Part shown: one piece after another, positions 1 to 6,481 of the stretch
Position numbering within the stretch: the first letter of the stretch is position 1
How the letters are laid out: the number at the start of each line of letters is the position of its first letter
Source of the DNA: CAVRZY01 sp963725415
GTDB taxonomy: Bacteria > Acidobacteriota > Terriglobia > Bryobacterales > Bryobacteraceae
DNA: 7,481 nt
NCBI GenBank assembly: GCA_963725415.1
Contig: CAVRZY010000126.1
Span: 1 to 7,481 of the forward strand
Direction: 5' to 3'
Position numbers and translations under genes: made by a program
The notes under the pieces: model-generated
What the model saw: the letters and a program-made list of their open reading frames with translations, nothing else
The model's database searches: none
What the model was told of the DNA's origin: nothing

Positions 1-586
1 GCTGGCTGGGGCTGCCGTCTGAGCAGAAACTCATCGGCCACGGCGTCAGTTCCTGCGCCACCTGCGACGGCTTCTTCTTCCGCGGCAAGAAAATCATGGT
101 AGTCGGCGGTGGCGACTCCGCCATGGAGGAAGCCAGCTTCCTGACGCGCTTCGGCGAGGAAGTCACCATCGTCCACCGCCGAGAAGGCTTCCGCGCCTCC
201 CGAATCATGCTCGAGCGCGCCCGCGACAACCCCAAAATCAAATGGCTCCTCAACACCGTGGTCGAAGAGGTGTTAGACGTCAAGAAGGGCTACGTCACCG
301 CCGTGCGGCTCCGAAACGTCAAGACCGGAGCGATCTGGGAACAGCCTGTGGACGGCTTCTTCCTGGCCATCGGCCACATCCCCAACACGGCTGTCTTCAA
401 AGGCCAGATCGAGTTGGACGCGGACGGCTTCATTGTTCGAGGGGCGGCGCCAGAACCAGCCTTCCCGGCGTCTTCCACGCTGGCGACGTCGCCGACCGGA
501 TCTACCGCCAGGCCATCACCGCCGCCGGCGTCGGCTGCATGGCCGCCATCGAAGCCGAGCGGTACCTGGAAGCCGAAGGGCACTGA
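1..586 (+). CDS. trxB: Thioredoxin reductase (NADPH), 3' portion, one-base frameshift
   Basis: This is the C-terminal two-thirds of a flavoprotein that passes electrons from NADPH through FAD to a redox-active disulfide and on to thioredoxin in the cytoplasm. The gene runs off the left edge and is read in the frame starting at base 3. The redox pair is CATC in SCATCDGFF, with cysteine codons at 54-56 and 63-65. The NADPH Rossmann motif GGGDSAMEEA starts near 105, and the NADP 2'-phosphate motif VHRREGFRAS lies near 171-203. After IELDADGFIV the first frame becomes nonsense. The expected end, GVFHAGDVAD then YRQAITAAGVGCMAA and AERYL, continues in the frame ending with TGA at 584-586. This fits loss of one base in the GGGG run at 441-444. 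The family assignment is firm. Whether the frameshift is real or a sequencing error cannot be told here. It converges with the M1-like gene, whose stop lies 18 bp beyond. Confidence 0.93.
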
Positions 587-592
587 AGGCAA

Positions 593-607
593 TGATTCAG
601 TGAATCA
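593..607. repeat. 15-bp palindrome between convergent genes
   Basis: TGATTCA-G-TGAATCA is a perfect inverted repeat (7-bp arms around one G) in the 18-bp gap between the trxB stop and the stop of the M1-like gene, overlapping the latter. As RNA it could form only a weak 5-bp A/U-rich stem, and no T-run follows on either strand. It is therefore a poor intrinsic terminator. It could be a protein-binding site or chance. Confidence 0.3.
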
Positions 608-2570
608 ATTCTCTGGCTGTTTCTTCCTCTCGTAAGGCTGTTTGAGGTACTTCGCGGCTTCTTCCAGAGCCCCCTGGGTGTTGTCTTTAGTACGCCGCGC
701 CAGCTCGTATTCGTTGACCGCCCTCTCCCGCTGGCCGGTCACATCGAAAATCTTGCCCAGGTTGATATGCGACCAGACTTCCGTCCACTTGGGCTCGAAG
801 ATTCCCGTTGAGCGCTTCCCGGAATTCGTTGGCCGCGGCCTGATAGTTATTCTGTAGGAAGAACACTTCCGCGATCCGATAATGGGCCAGTGAGCTGTAG
901 CGCTGCACCTCTAAAGCCCTCTGGTATTCCTTGAGCGCCTCGTTGAGCTCGCTGATTTCTACGAACTGCTCGCCGCGCCGGATGGCCACCGCCACGCGCA
1001 CCGGGTCGCTGAAGCGGAGCACGCGGTTGTTCGGATCCAGCGCTAGCGTTTTGGGCTTGCCGAAGGTGTCCACCATGAACTCGGACGTGGGGCCCATGAC
1101 ATCCACCCGCTTCTGCTCCGGGTTCCCCTCCGTCTCGATCTTCAGCTCGACCGGCATGCGAAACGTGTCCAGGTCCTGCGCCACCTTGCCCATCACGCGG
1201 AACCCTTTTTGCGTGCGGTAGATGGTGTAATCCAGTTTGAACTCGGGTGCCCCGCTGGATTCGACCCACTCCAGGAAGAAGTACTTCAGGTTCTGCCCCG
1301 AGATGGCCTCAGTCACCTTGGCGAAATCGTCCGTGGTTACCGAGCCCCAGGGGTACTTGTTGGGAAACTCCTTCAGCACCTTGTGAAAGTTCTCGTCCCC
1401 GATCACGTACCGGAGCATGTGCAGCACCGCGGCGCCTTTGCTGGCCGTCACCGCCCAGAACTCCGGAGAGTAATCCTCCAGCCGGGGCGTCTGAATCACT
1501 GGCACGTCGTTAATGGTGAGCGCATCGGCGTAAACGTCGCGGGCTTCCAACTCCAGCGCCGCCGGCCCATTCACCTGCTCCAGATACAACATCTCCGAGT
1601 AGCGGGCCAGCCCGTTGTTCAGCCAGAGATGGCTGCGGCTGGCTCCGGACAGCAAGATCCCCCACCACTGCCGCGAGACCTGGTTCACCACCAGTCGCGT
1701 GTTCACCTGCTTGCCGATCCCTTGCGGGGAGAAGAACAGAATCCCGGGGGCGGCGTACCCATTGGGAGCCGTGTCTTCGGTTTCCACCACCGTCAGGTTG
1801 GCCTGCGGCGGCAGCCCATACAGGCTGGTCAAGTAGGTCATGACCCTGCCGATTTCCTGCCCATAGGCGCCGGCCATCTCTCGCTCGCCCGCGCGAAAAT
1901 ACAAGCTCGTGACGACCCCCTCGGAGGTGATGCGCGTCGGCTCTCCTTGCACCACGCCCAGGCTGCCCGGAAAGCAAGGATTCGTGAACTGGAAGCTGTA
2001 AAGAACCTTGCCGGCAGCCAGCGGCTCGCTCTTCTCCATCCCGCTGGCCACCACTCGATAGCCCGCCGGAACCGTTATCTTGAGGTCCGCCGTATACCGG
2101 TCGGCGGTGTACCCGCTCACCGGAAACCAGCGCGCCGGGTACAACAGGTACCCGTATTCCTTTCGCAGAGCAGCAAACTGGACTCCTGAGACCGGAGAAT
2201 CCTCATTTCCACTGAGGCGCCCGTCATAGTAAAAGGTGACTGTGGTGGGGCTGGCCTTGGCCGGTGGCTCGCCAAAACTCAGGCGGATGGTGAAGTCCTG
2301 GTGCGACCGGGACGCCGGGATTTGGCGGCCGCTGGCATCCTCGACTTTCGAGACATTCAGCGCGTTGTTGAGCTCGAAGATCGCCGAAGTGGCGTTGTCC
2401 TCCTGGGGCAGGAACTGCACCTGCACCTTGGCGCTTACCGACTGCGTGGCGGGGTTGATCTCCGCCTCGATGAGATAGTGCTGGACATCCAGGCGCGGGC
2501 GCCGTTCCTGCGCCCACCCCGCCCCCGCCACGCTCAGCAATGCCAGCACGATTGGTAACTTACGAACCAT
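605..2570 (-). CDS. Secreted M1-aminopeptidase-fold protein lacking active-site residues, with C-terminal TPRs
   Basis: A protein of about 654 residues after frame correction. Residues 1-20 form a Sec signal peptide (MVRK, hydrophobic core, cleavage near GWA-QE). Residues 25-210 resemble the M1 N-terminal beta domain and 230-440 the peptidase domain, whose scaffold is clear: QWWG at 301-304, SHLWLNNGLARYSE at 313-326, SKGAAVLHMLRY at 377-388. The catalytic positions are changed. HExxH is NQVSR (296-300), the glutamate zinc ligand is Asn319, GAMEN is GYAAP (271-275), and the usual Tyr before KG is Ala376. It is therefore predicted to be inactive as a zinc peptidase and may bind peptides or act as a scaffold. 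TPR-like repeats begin near residue 545. After NEFREALNGN the frame breaks near 797-800. The next frame gives EPKWTEVWSHINLGKIFD and 63 codons in all to a TGA at 605-607. The ATG at 2570 has GGGGAG six bases upstream. lpxB ends 19 bp upstream, so cotranscription is likely. Confidence 0.85.
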
Positions 2571-2582
2571 TCGCCACTCCCC
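2571..2582 (-). promoter_or_regulatory. Ribosome binding site of the M1-like gene
   Basis: On the minus strand GGGGAG precedes the ATG at 2570 by six bases. This lies in the short gap after the lpxB stop, so the downstream gene has its own translation start within a probable two-gene operon. Confidence 0.6.
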
Positions 2583-2589
2583 ACTCGCT

Positions 2590-3747
2590 TCACAGTTTGC
2601 CGAGAAACTCGGCCACAGTCCCGGCCGCCCGTTCCATTGGATCTTCGGCGCCGGAAAGCCGTGCCGCCACGCTGTTCAAATCTCGCCGCATCCGCTCGCG
2701 CGCGGCGGGATCTGAGAGGAGCCTGAGGGCCTCGGCCGCCAGCCGCTCCCCACTCATTTCATTTTGCATCAGTTCGGGGACGATCGCTCGCCCCGCCACC
2801 AGGTTGACCATCGAGTAGAACGGCACGCGGACCAGCCACTTCCCCAGCCACCAGCTTAGGCCGGTGACCCTATAGAAGGTCACCATGGGAGTGCCCAGCA
2901 GAGCCGCCTCGATGGTGACCGTCCCACTGGCCGCCAGGGCCACCTCTGCGTGGGCCAAAACATCGCAAGTCTCTCCCTCAATTAGTTGGATGGGCCAGCC
3001 CCGGATGCGTTCCCGAAAAATCGTCAGACCGCGCGCATCCCAGCCCAGAAACCCCCCGGCCGGGGCGGCCAGCACGAAATGGGCCGGCTGCGCCTGCTGG
3101 ATGCGGTCCACCGCGGCCAGCAGGGCCGGAAGATGCCGCAGCGCCTCGCCCCGCCGGCTCCCGGGCAGCAACGCCACCAGCGGCCGCCCCGGATCCAGCC
3201 CGTGCTTGCCGAAGAACTCCTCCTTCGATAGCGACGGCCGAACCAGACGCGACAAGGGATGCCCTATATAGACCGCCGGAATCCCGTGCCGCTGGAAAAA
3301 CTCTTCTTCGAACGGAAAAATGCAGAGCAGCCGATCGATGCTCCGGCGCATCGACGCGATTCTGCCTCTCCGCCACGCCCACACTTGCGGCGCCACCAAG
3401 TAGATGATCGGAATCCCGCGCCGCTTGAGCCGGCGGGCCAGCCGCAGATGGAAATCCGGACTGTCGGTCAGAATCGCCACAAGCGGTTTCTCTCGCTCGG
3501 CGGCGCGACAGAGTTTCCGATACTCCCGGTAGACCCTGGGAATGTGCCTGACTACCTCGACCAGCCCCACCACCGCCACGCTGGCCGCGTCCACGACGGC
3601 CCGGACTCCGGCCCGGCGCATCTGCGGTCCGGCGCAGCCGAAAAACTCGGTCCCCGGCAACCGCTCCCGCAGCCGTTCCACCAGGGCAGCCGCGTACAGG
3701 TCCCCCGAGGCTTCGCCCGCCGAAACCAGGATCTTCTGTCGCGCCAC
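2590..3747 (-). CDS. lpxB: Lipid-A-disaccharide synthase
   Basis: LpxB is a peripheral inner-membrane GT19 glycosyltransferase. It joins UDP-2,3-diacylglucosamine to 2,3-diacylglucosamine-1-phosphate (lipid X) to make the lipid A disaccharide. At 385 residues it is full length. Family motifs appear in order: ILVSAGEASGD (6-16), TDSPDFHLRLA (94-104, containing the catalytic-type Asp98), VAPQVWAWRRGR (118-129), FPFEEEFF (144-151), YIGHPL (160-165), LLPGSRRGE (193-201), ASGTVTIEAALLGTPMV (273-289) and YSMVNLVAGR (311-320). The start is GTG at 3745-3747. It is effectively forced, because an in-frame TAG lies four codons upstream (3757-3759). No good Shine-Dalgarno sequence is visible. The gene usually sits with other lpx genes, but here the upstream neighbour is a divergent dehydrogenase across a palindromic repeat, and the downstream partner is the M1-like protein. 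It shows that the host makes lipid A. Confidence 0.97.
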   Translation of the reverse strand: MARQKILVSAGEASGDLYAAALVERLRERLPGTEFFGCAGPQMRRAGVRAVVDAASVAVVGLVEVVRHIPRVYREYRKLCRAAEREKPLVAILTDSPDFHLRLARRLKRRGIPIIYLVAPQVWAWRRGRIASMRRSIDRLLCIFPFEEEFFQRHGIPAVYIGHPLSRLVRPSLSKEEFFGKHGLDPGRPLVALLPGSRRGEALRHLPALLAAVDRIQQAQPAHFVLAAPAGGFLGWDARGLTIFRERIRGWPIQLIEGETCDVLAHAEVALAASGTVTIEAALLGTPMVTFYRVTGLSWWLGKWLVRVPFYSMVNLVAGRAIVPELMQNEMSGERLAAEALRLLSDPAARERMRRDLNSVAARLSGAEDPMERAAGTVAEFLGKL

Positions 3748-3793
3748 AGGCCCAGTCTAGCAGGCGGTGGAATCCGGTATGCCCAGCCGAGCA

Positions 3794-3928
3794 GGTAATC
3801 CCTCAGTCTCGGGGGCAATAGCCTGTGCACCCGGGTGGGATAGGCTTTCAACCTGTCCGGAACCCTTTCGGATACCGCCCGAGACAAGCTGAAGCTTATC
3901 CCACGGCCCCCGAGACTGAGGGATTACC
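3794..3928. repeat. REP/BIME-like palindromic element (135 bp)
   Basis: The outer arms 3794-3816 and 3906-3928 are perfect 23-bp inverted repeats (GGTAATCCCTCAG... against its complement). Inside, GTGGGATA (3835-3842) pairs with TATCCCAC (3897-3904). The pairing continues imperfectly through GGCTTTCAACCTGTC (3843-3857) against GACAAGCTGAAGCT (3883-3896). Each inner arm also folds on itself, as expected for two REP units in opposite orientation. A 10-bp palindrome CACCCGGGTG sits at 3828-3837 in the asymmetric left bulge. Elements with this kind of gtgggayaggctt...aacctgtc core are known as dispersed extragenic palindromes in several environmental bacterial groups. No transposase is present, so any mobilising RAYT-type enzyme would act in trans. 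The element fills most of the 247-bp region between divergent lpxB and the dehydrogenase. Confidence 0.75.
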
Positions 3929-3965
3929 ACAGCAGGCTGATCGTATTTGCCGGCCGCAACTGCGG

Positions 3966-3971
3966 TACAAT
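3966..3971 (+). promoter_or_regulatory. Possible -10 box for the dehydrogenase gene
   Basis: TACAAT lies 24 bases before the ATG at 3995, a plausible distance for a -10 element. No convincing -35 box is seen at the usual spacing, so this is tentative. It lies just outside the right arm of the palindromic element. Confidence 0.3.
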
Positions 3972-3981
3972 TCGCCTCTTT

Positions 3982-3987
3982 AGGGGG
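3982..3987 (+). promoter_or_regulatory. Shine-Dalgarno sequence deciding the dehydrogenase start
   Basis: AGGGGG lies about seven bases before the ATG at 3995-3997. It is the only good ribosome binding site near the gene, and it supports ATG 3995 as the true start even though that ATG is out of frame with the body of the enzyme as sequenced. Confidence 0.6.
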
Positions 3988-3994
3988 TAACAAC

Positions 3995-4997
3995 ATGAAG
4001 AGGCTCAAGCATTCTGGCCATCGCGGTGCTGCTGGGCGCCTACGGGCTGGCGGCACAGAACAAGAAGATCCTGGTGAGCGAGTTGAACCCCTCGGCCATC
4101 CAGGAGCTTCAGGCCGCGGCGCCGAGTGCCACCATTGTGGCAGCCGGCCCCGACCTGATGAGCCAGGTCGCGGATGCCGACGCCATCCTCGGCGCCATCA
4201 ACCCCAAGCTTATTGCCGCCGGCAAGAAGCTGAAGTGGGTTCAGATCTTCAGCGCCGGCGTCGAACACTACCTCTCGCCCGAACTGCGCTCCAGCCAGAT
4301 CACGCTGACCAACTGTAAGATCATCCAGGGACCCAACATCGCCGATCACGCCATGGCGCTGCTGCTGGCCCTGACGCGCAGCCTCAATCGCACCATTCCC
4401 ATCCAGCCCGGCGGGGAGTGGACGCGCAGCCGCCATCGCCTCATCGAACTCAGAGGAAAGACCGCGGTGGTCATCGGCGTGGGCGGCATCGGGATGCAGA
4501 TCGCCCAGCGCGCCAGGGCTTTCGACATGAACGTCATCGGCGTGGACCCCAAGGACATCTCCTACACTCCTCTGTTGAGCAAGGTCGTCCCGCCCGACCG
4601 GCTTGACACCGTGCTCCCCGAGGCTGACGTGGTCTTTGTCTCGGCCCCGCATACCAAGGAAAGCGAGGGCATGATGGGGCCCCGCCAATTCGAGCTGATG
4701 AAGAAGAACTCCTACTTCATCGCCGTCTCCCGCGGCAAGCTCTACAGCACCGAGGCCCTGATGAAAGCTCTCGACAGCAAGCACCTGGCCGGCGCCGGCC
4801 TGGACGTGACCGACCCCGAGCCTCTCCCCAAAAACCATCCCCTCTGGAAATTCGAGAACGTCGTCATCACGCCCCACATCGCCGGCCAGTCCGATCAGGT
4901 GCAGCAGCGCCGCATGGAGCTTCTCAAGGAGAACGTTCGCCGCTTCACCGCCGGCGAACCCCTGCTGAACGTCGTGGACAAGCAGAAGGGGTATTAA
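3995..4997 (+). CDS. D-isomer-specific 2-hydroxyacid dehydrogenase with N-terminal signal peptide, frameshift near start
   Basis: A member of the D-2-hydroxyacid dehydrogenase family (NAD-linked interconversion of 2-hydroxy and 2-keto acids); the substrate cannot be read from sequence. Numbering from the GTG codon at 4026: Rossmann motif GVGGIG at 151-156 followed by IGVDPKD, whose Asp174 favours NAD over NADP; catalytic-type Arg236 in AVSRGKL; Glu265 in DPEPLP; His284 in TPHIAG. Length and domain order (split catalytic domain around a central cofactor domain) are normal. The ATG at 3995 has a strong ribosome site but is in another frame. Removing one A at 4007-4008 joins MKRL to SILAIAVLLGAYGLAAQNKK, an apparent signal peptide. 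As sequenced, the enzyme frame has a TGA at 3996-3998 and only weak starts (CTG 4014, GTG 4026). Export would be unusual for an NAD enzyme. A lipoprotein is unlikely, as there is no cysteine at the cleavage region. It ends tail-to-tail with the toxin gene, 69 bp away. Confidence 0.88.
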
Positions 4998-5066
4998 TTG
5001 CCGCGCGCCTCGCAATCCACACCTGACGGCTTCGATCAGCCGGATGATCTCGCTCGGCAGCGCGGG

Positions 5067-5351
5067 TCAAAGCCGAGCGGGCCACTTCTGCCGGCCGTGA
5101 AAGACCGCGATGAGCTCGAGGCGCGTGCCGCGAACCCGATAAGGAATCACACAAGGGGTGTCCGGGACCACCAGCTCGCGGGTCCCGAACACCCGGCCCG
5201 GCCGCCCTAGGTGGGGATGCTCAGCCAGAAGCTCCACCGCGGCCAGCAGCCTTTCGGCCACACCAGCCGCGGCGTCCGGATTGTCCCGAGCGATATAGTC
5301 CCGGAGGTGCCTCAGATGCCGCAGGGCCCGGCGCGACCAGACGATTCTCAC
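5067..5351 (-). CDS. RelE/ParE-family toxin
   Basis: A 94-residue protein with the ParE/RelE toxin fold pattern. It has an N-terminal strand RIVWSRRAL, a helical hairpin (RHLRHLRDYIARDNPDAA then VAERLLAAVELLAEHP), the typical HLGRPGRV and GTRELVV segments, and the C-terminal strands CVIPYRV and LELIAVFHGRQKWP. ParE proteins poison DNA gyrase and RelE proteins cleave mRNA on the ribosome; sequence alone does not settle which, though the GR...GTREL and H..R.WP pattern is closer to ParE. The start is GTG at 5349-5351, whose G is the last base of the antitoxin's TAG stop (TAGTG). This one-base overlap is typical of translational coupling in such operons. Confidence 0.9.
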   Translation of the reverse strand: MRIVWSRRALRHLRHLRDYIARDNPDAAAGVAERLLAAVELLAEHPHLGRPGRVFGTRELVVPDTPCVIPYRVRGTRLELIAVFHGRQKWPARL

Positions 5352-5605
5352 TACGGAGCGCTCGTTTCCTCTGGCTTACCCCAGGATCGGAGCCACCTGG
5401 AAACTCGCTCCTGGCTTACGGTGAGGCCTTCCTCGAGATCTTTCAACCCCGCCTGGATCTCATTGAGCTGCCATTCCTCCGCCTCGACGTAGGCGGCAAT
5501 GGCCTCAGCGGCGAGGAAGGACTTGGAGCGCTTGGAGCTTCTGGCCAGCGCCTCCAGCCGCTTGCGCACCTTGGTGTCAATCCGAACTGACAGCGTGGTG
5601 GTCAT
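5351..5605 (-). CDS. ParD/CopG-type ribbon-helix-helix antitoxin
   Basis: An 84-residue partner of the toxin. The N-terminus TTTLSVRIDTKVRKRLEAL is a ribbon-helix-helix start: an alternating strand (TLSVRI) for DNA-groove contact, then helix RKRLEALARSS, turn KRSKS and helix FLAAEAIAAYVE. The acidic, flexible C-terminal half (EEWQLNEIQAGLKDLEEGL) is the expected toxin-neutralising region. Such antitoxins dimerise, bind an operator in front of their own operon and repress it together with the toxin. The start is ATG at 5603-5605. No clear Shine-Dalgarno sequence precedes it. A palindrome at 5613-5640 is the likely operator. The gene lies 42 bp after the uvrB stop in the same direction. Confidence 0.9.
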   Translation of the reverse strand: MTTTLSVRIDTKVRKRLEALARSSKRSKSFLAAEAIAAYVEAEEWQLNEIQAGLKDLEEGLTVSQERVSRWLRSWGKPEETSAP

Positions 5606-5612
5606 AAGCGCT

Positions 5613-5640
5613 TGTGCTCATCTGTATACAGCATAGCACA
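5613..5640. promoter_or_regulatory. Candidate operator of the toxin-antitoxin operon
   Basis: A 28-bp dyad centred between 5626 and 5627. It has a perfect 10-bp core CTGTATACAG (5622-5631) flanked by TGTGCT (5613-5618) and its complement AGCACA (5635-5640), with three non-matching bases (CAT) on each side between. Twenty-two of the 28 positions are symmetric. It begins 8 bp upstream of the antitoxin ATG and ends 7 bp after the uvrB stop codon, where a self-repressing RHH antitoxin would bind. On the minus strand the core holds TATACA and the neighbouring TATGCT, either of which could serve as a -10 box. Confidence 0.6.
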
Positions 5641-5647
5641 GCGCCCC

Positions 5648-6481
5648 TCAGAGAGTGGCGGCGGGCTCTGGCGATCGGAGTTCCAGACCCCGGGCGCGTA
5701 GCCCCTTGACCCGGTCCCGAATCTGCGCCGCCCGCTCGAACTCGAATTTCTTGGCCGCCTCGCGCATTCTCTCCTCCAGTTCCCCGATGTACCGCTCCAG
5801 TTGCTCCGGCGTCATCTGCTCGGTCTCCGGTTCGACCTCCACCGGCACCGTGACGTAATCGCCTTCTGCGATCGCCACCAGGCTCATGTCGATCGGCTTG
5901 ATGATCGATTGCGGCGTGATGTTGTTGGCCTCGTTGTAGTCCGTCTGGATCTTGCGCCGGCGATTGGTCTCGTCGATCGCGGTTCGCATGCTGCGGGTCA
6001 TCAGATCCGCGTACAGGATCGCGCGGCCGTTGATGTGCCGGGCCGCGCGCCCAATGGTCTGGATCAGCGAGCCGCCCGACCGCAGGAAACCTTCTTTATC
6101 CGCATCCAGGATGGCCACCAGCGACACCTCCGGCAAATCCAGCCCCTCGCGCAACAGGTTGACGCCCACCAGCGCGTCGAACTCCCCGCGCCGCAGATCG
6201 CGCAGGATCTTCACCCGGTCCAGCGTGCTGACCTCCGAATGCAGGTAACTGCACCGCACGCCGACCTCGGAATAGTACTCCGCCAGATCCTCCGCCATGC
6301 GCTTGGTCAGCGTGGTCACCAGCACGCGCTCGTTCTGCTGGGCCCGCTTGCGGATCTCGCCCAGCAGGTCATCCACTTGCCCCTTGATGGCACGCACCTC
6401 GACCGCCGGGTCCACCAGTCCGGTCGGCCGGATCACCTGCTCGGCCACCACCCCGGCGGACTTGGTGAGTTCGTAGGGTCC
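5648..6481 (-). CDS. uvrB: UvrABC excision nuclease subunit B, C-terminal part only
   Basis: UvrB is the damage-verifying helicase-like subunit of nucleotide excision repair, loading UvrC after UvrA leaves. The 278 codons here cover the second helicase domain and C-terminus. They hold GPYEL then KSAGVVAEQVIRPTGLVDP, the segment ILRDLRRGEFDALVGVNLL, REGLDLPEVSLVAILDADKEG, motif VI QTIGRAARHINGR, and the C-terminal UVR motif ELEERMREAAKKFEFERAA that contacts UvrC. UvrB is normally about 660-680 residues, so roughly the first 400 (Walker A, beta-hairpin, damage-binding part) are missing. The open frame continues upstream to an ATG at 6655, but those 58 residues show no UvrB resemblance; homology stops sharply at GPYEL (G codon 6479-6481), where SATPGPYEL would be expected. 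As it stands it cannot encode a working UvrB. An assembly chimera or a rearrangement is likely. Confidence 0.93.
   Translation of the reverse strand, partial: GPYELTKSAGVVAEQVIRPTGLVDPAVEVRAIKGQVDDLLGEIRKRAQQNERVLVTTLTKRMAEDLAEYYSEVGVRCSYLHSEVSTLDRVKILRDLRRGEFDALVGVNLLREGLDLPEVSLVAILDADKEGFLRSGGSLIQTIGRAARHINGRAILYADLMTRSMRTAIDETNRRRKIQTDYNEANNITPQSIIKPIDMSLVAIAEGDYVTVPVEVEPETEQMTPEQLERYIGELEERMREAAKKFEFERAAQIRDRVKGLRARGLELRSPEPAATL

Noticed and set aside
1209..2189. A 326-codon open frame on the plus strand
   Set aside because: It lies entirely antisense to the M1-like gene, has no recognisable domains, and is rich in Arg, Pro, His and Gln as expected of a shadow frame in GC-rich DNA.
3757..4056. 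Minus-strand open frames across the palindromic region (for example ...DRLKAYPTRVH...)
   Set aside because: These are translations of the REP-like repeat, a common source of spurious proteins.
4005..5015. A 336-codon open frame on the minus strand
   Set aside because: It is antisense to the dehydrogenase, whose motifs are unmistakable. The minus-strand product has no family features.
5052..5078. GCTCGGC...GCCGAGC inverted repeat as a terminator between the dehydrogenase and the toxin
   Set aside because: The stem is only 7 bp with a 13-base loop and no T-run. Part of it is inside the toxin coding sequence.
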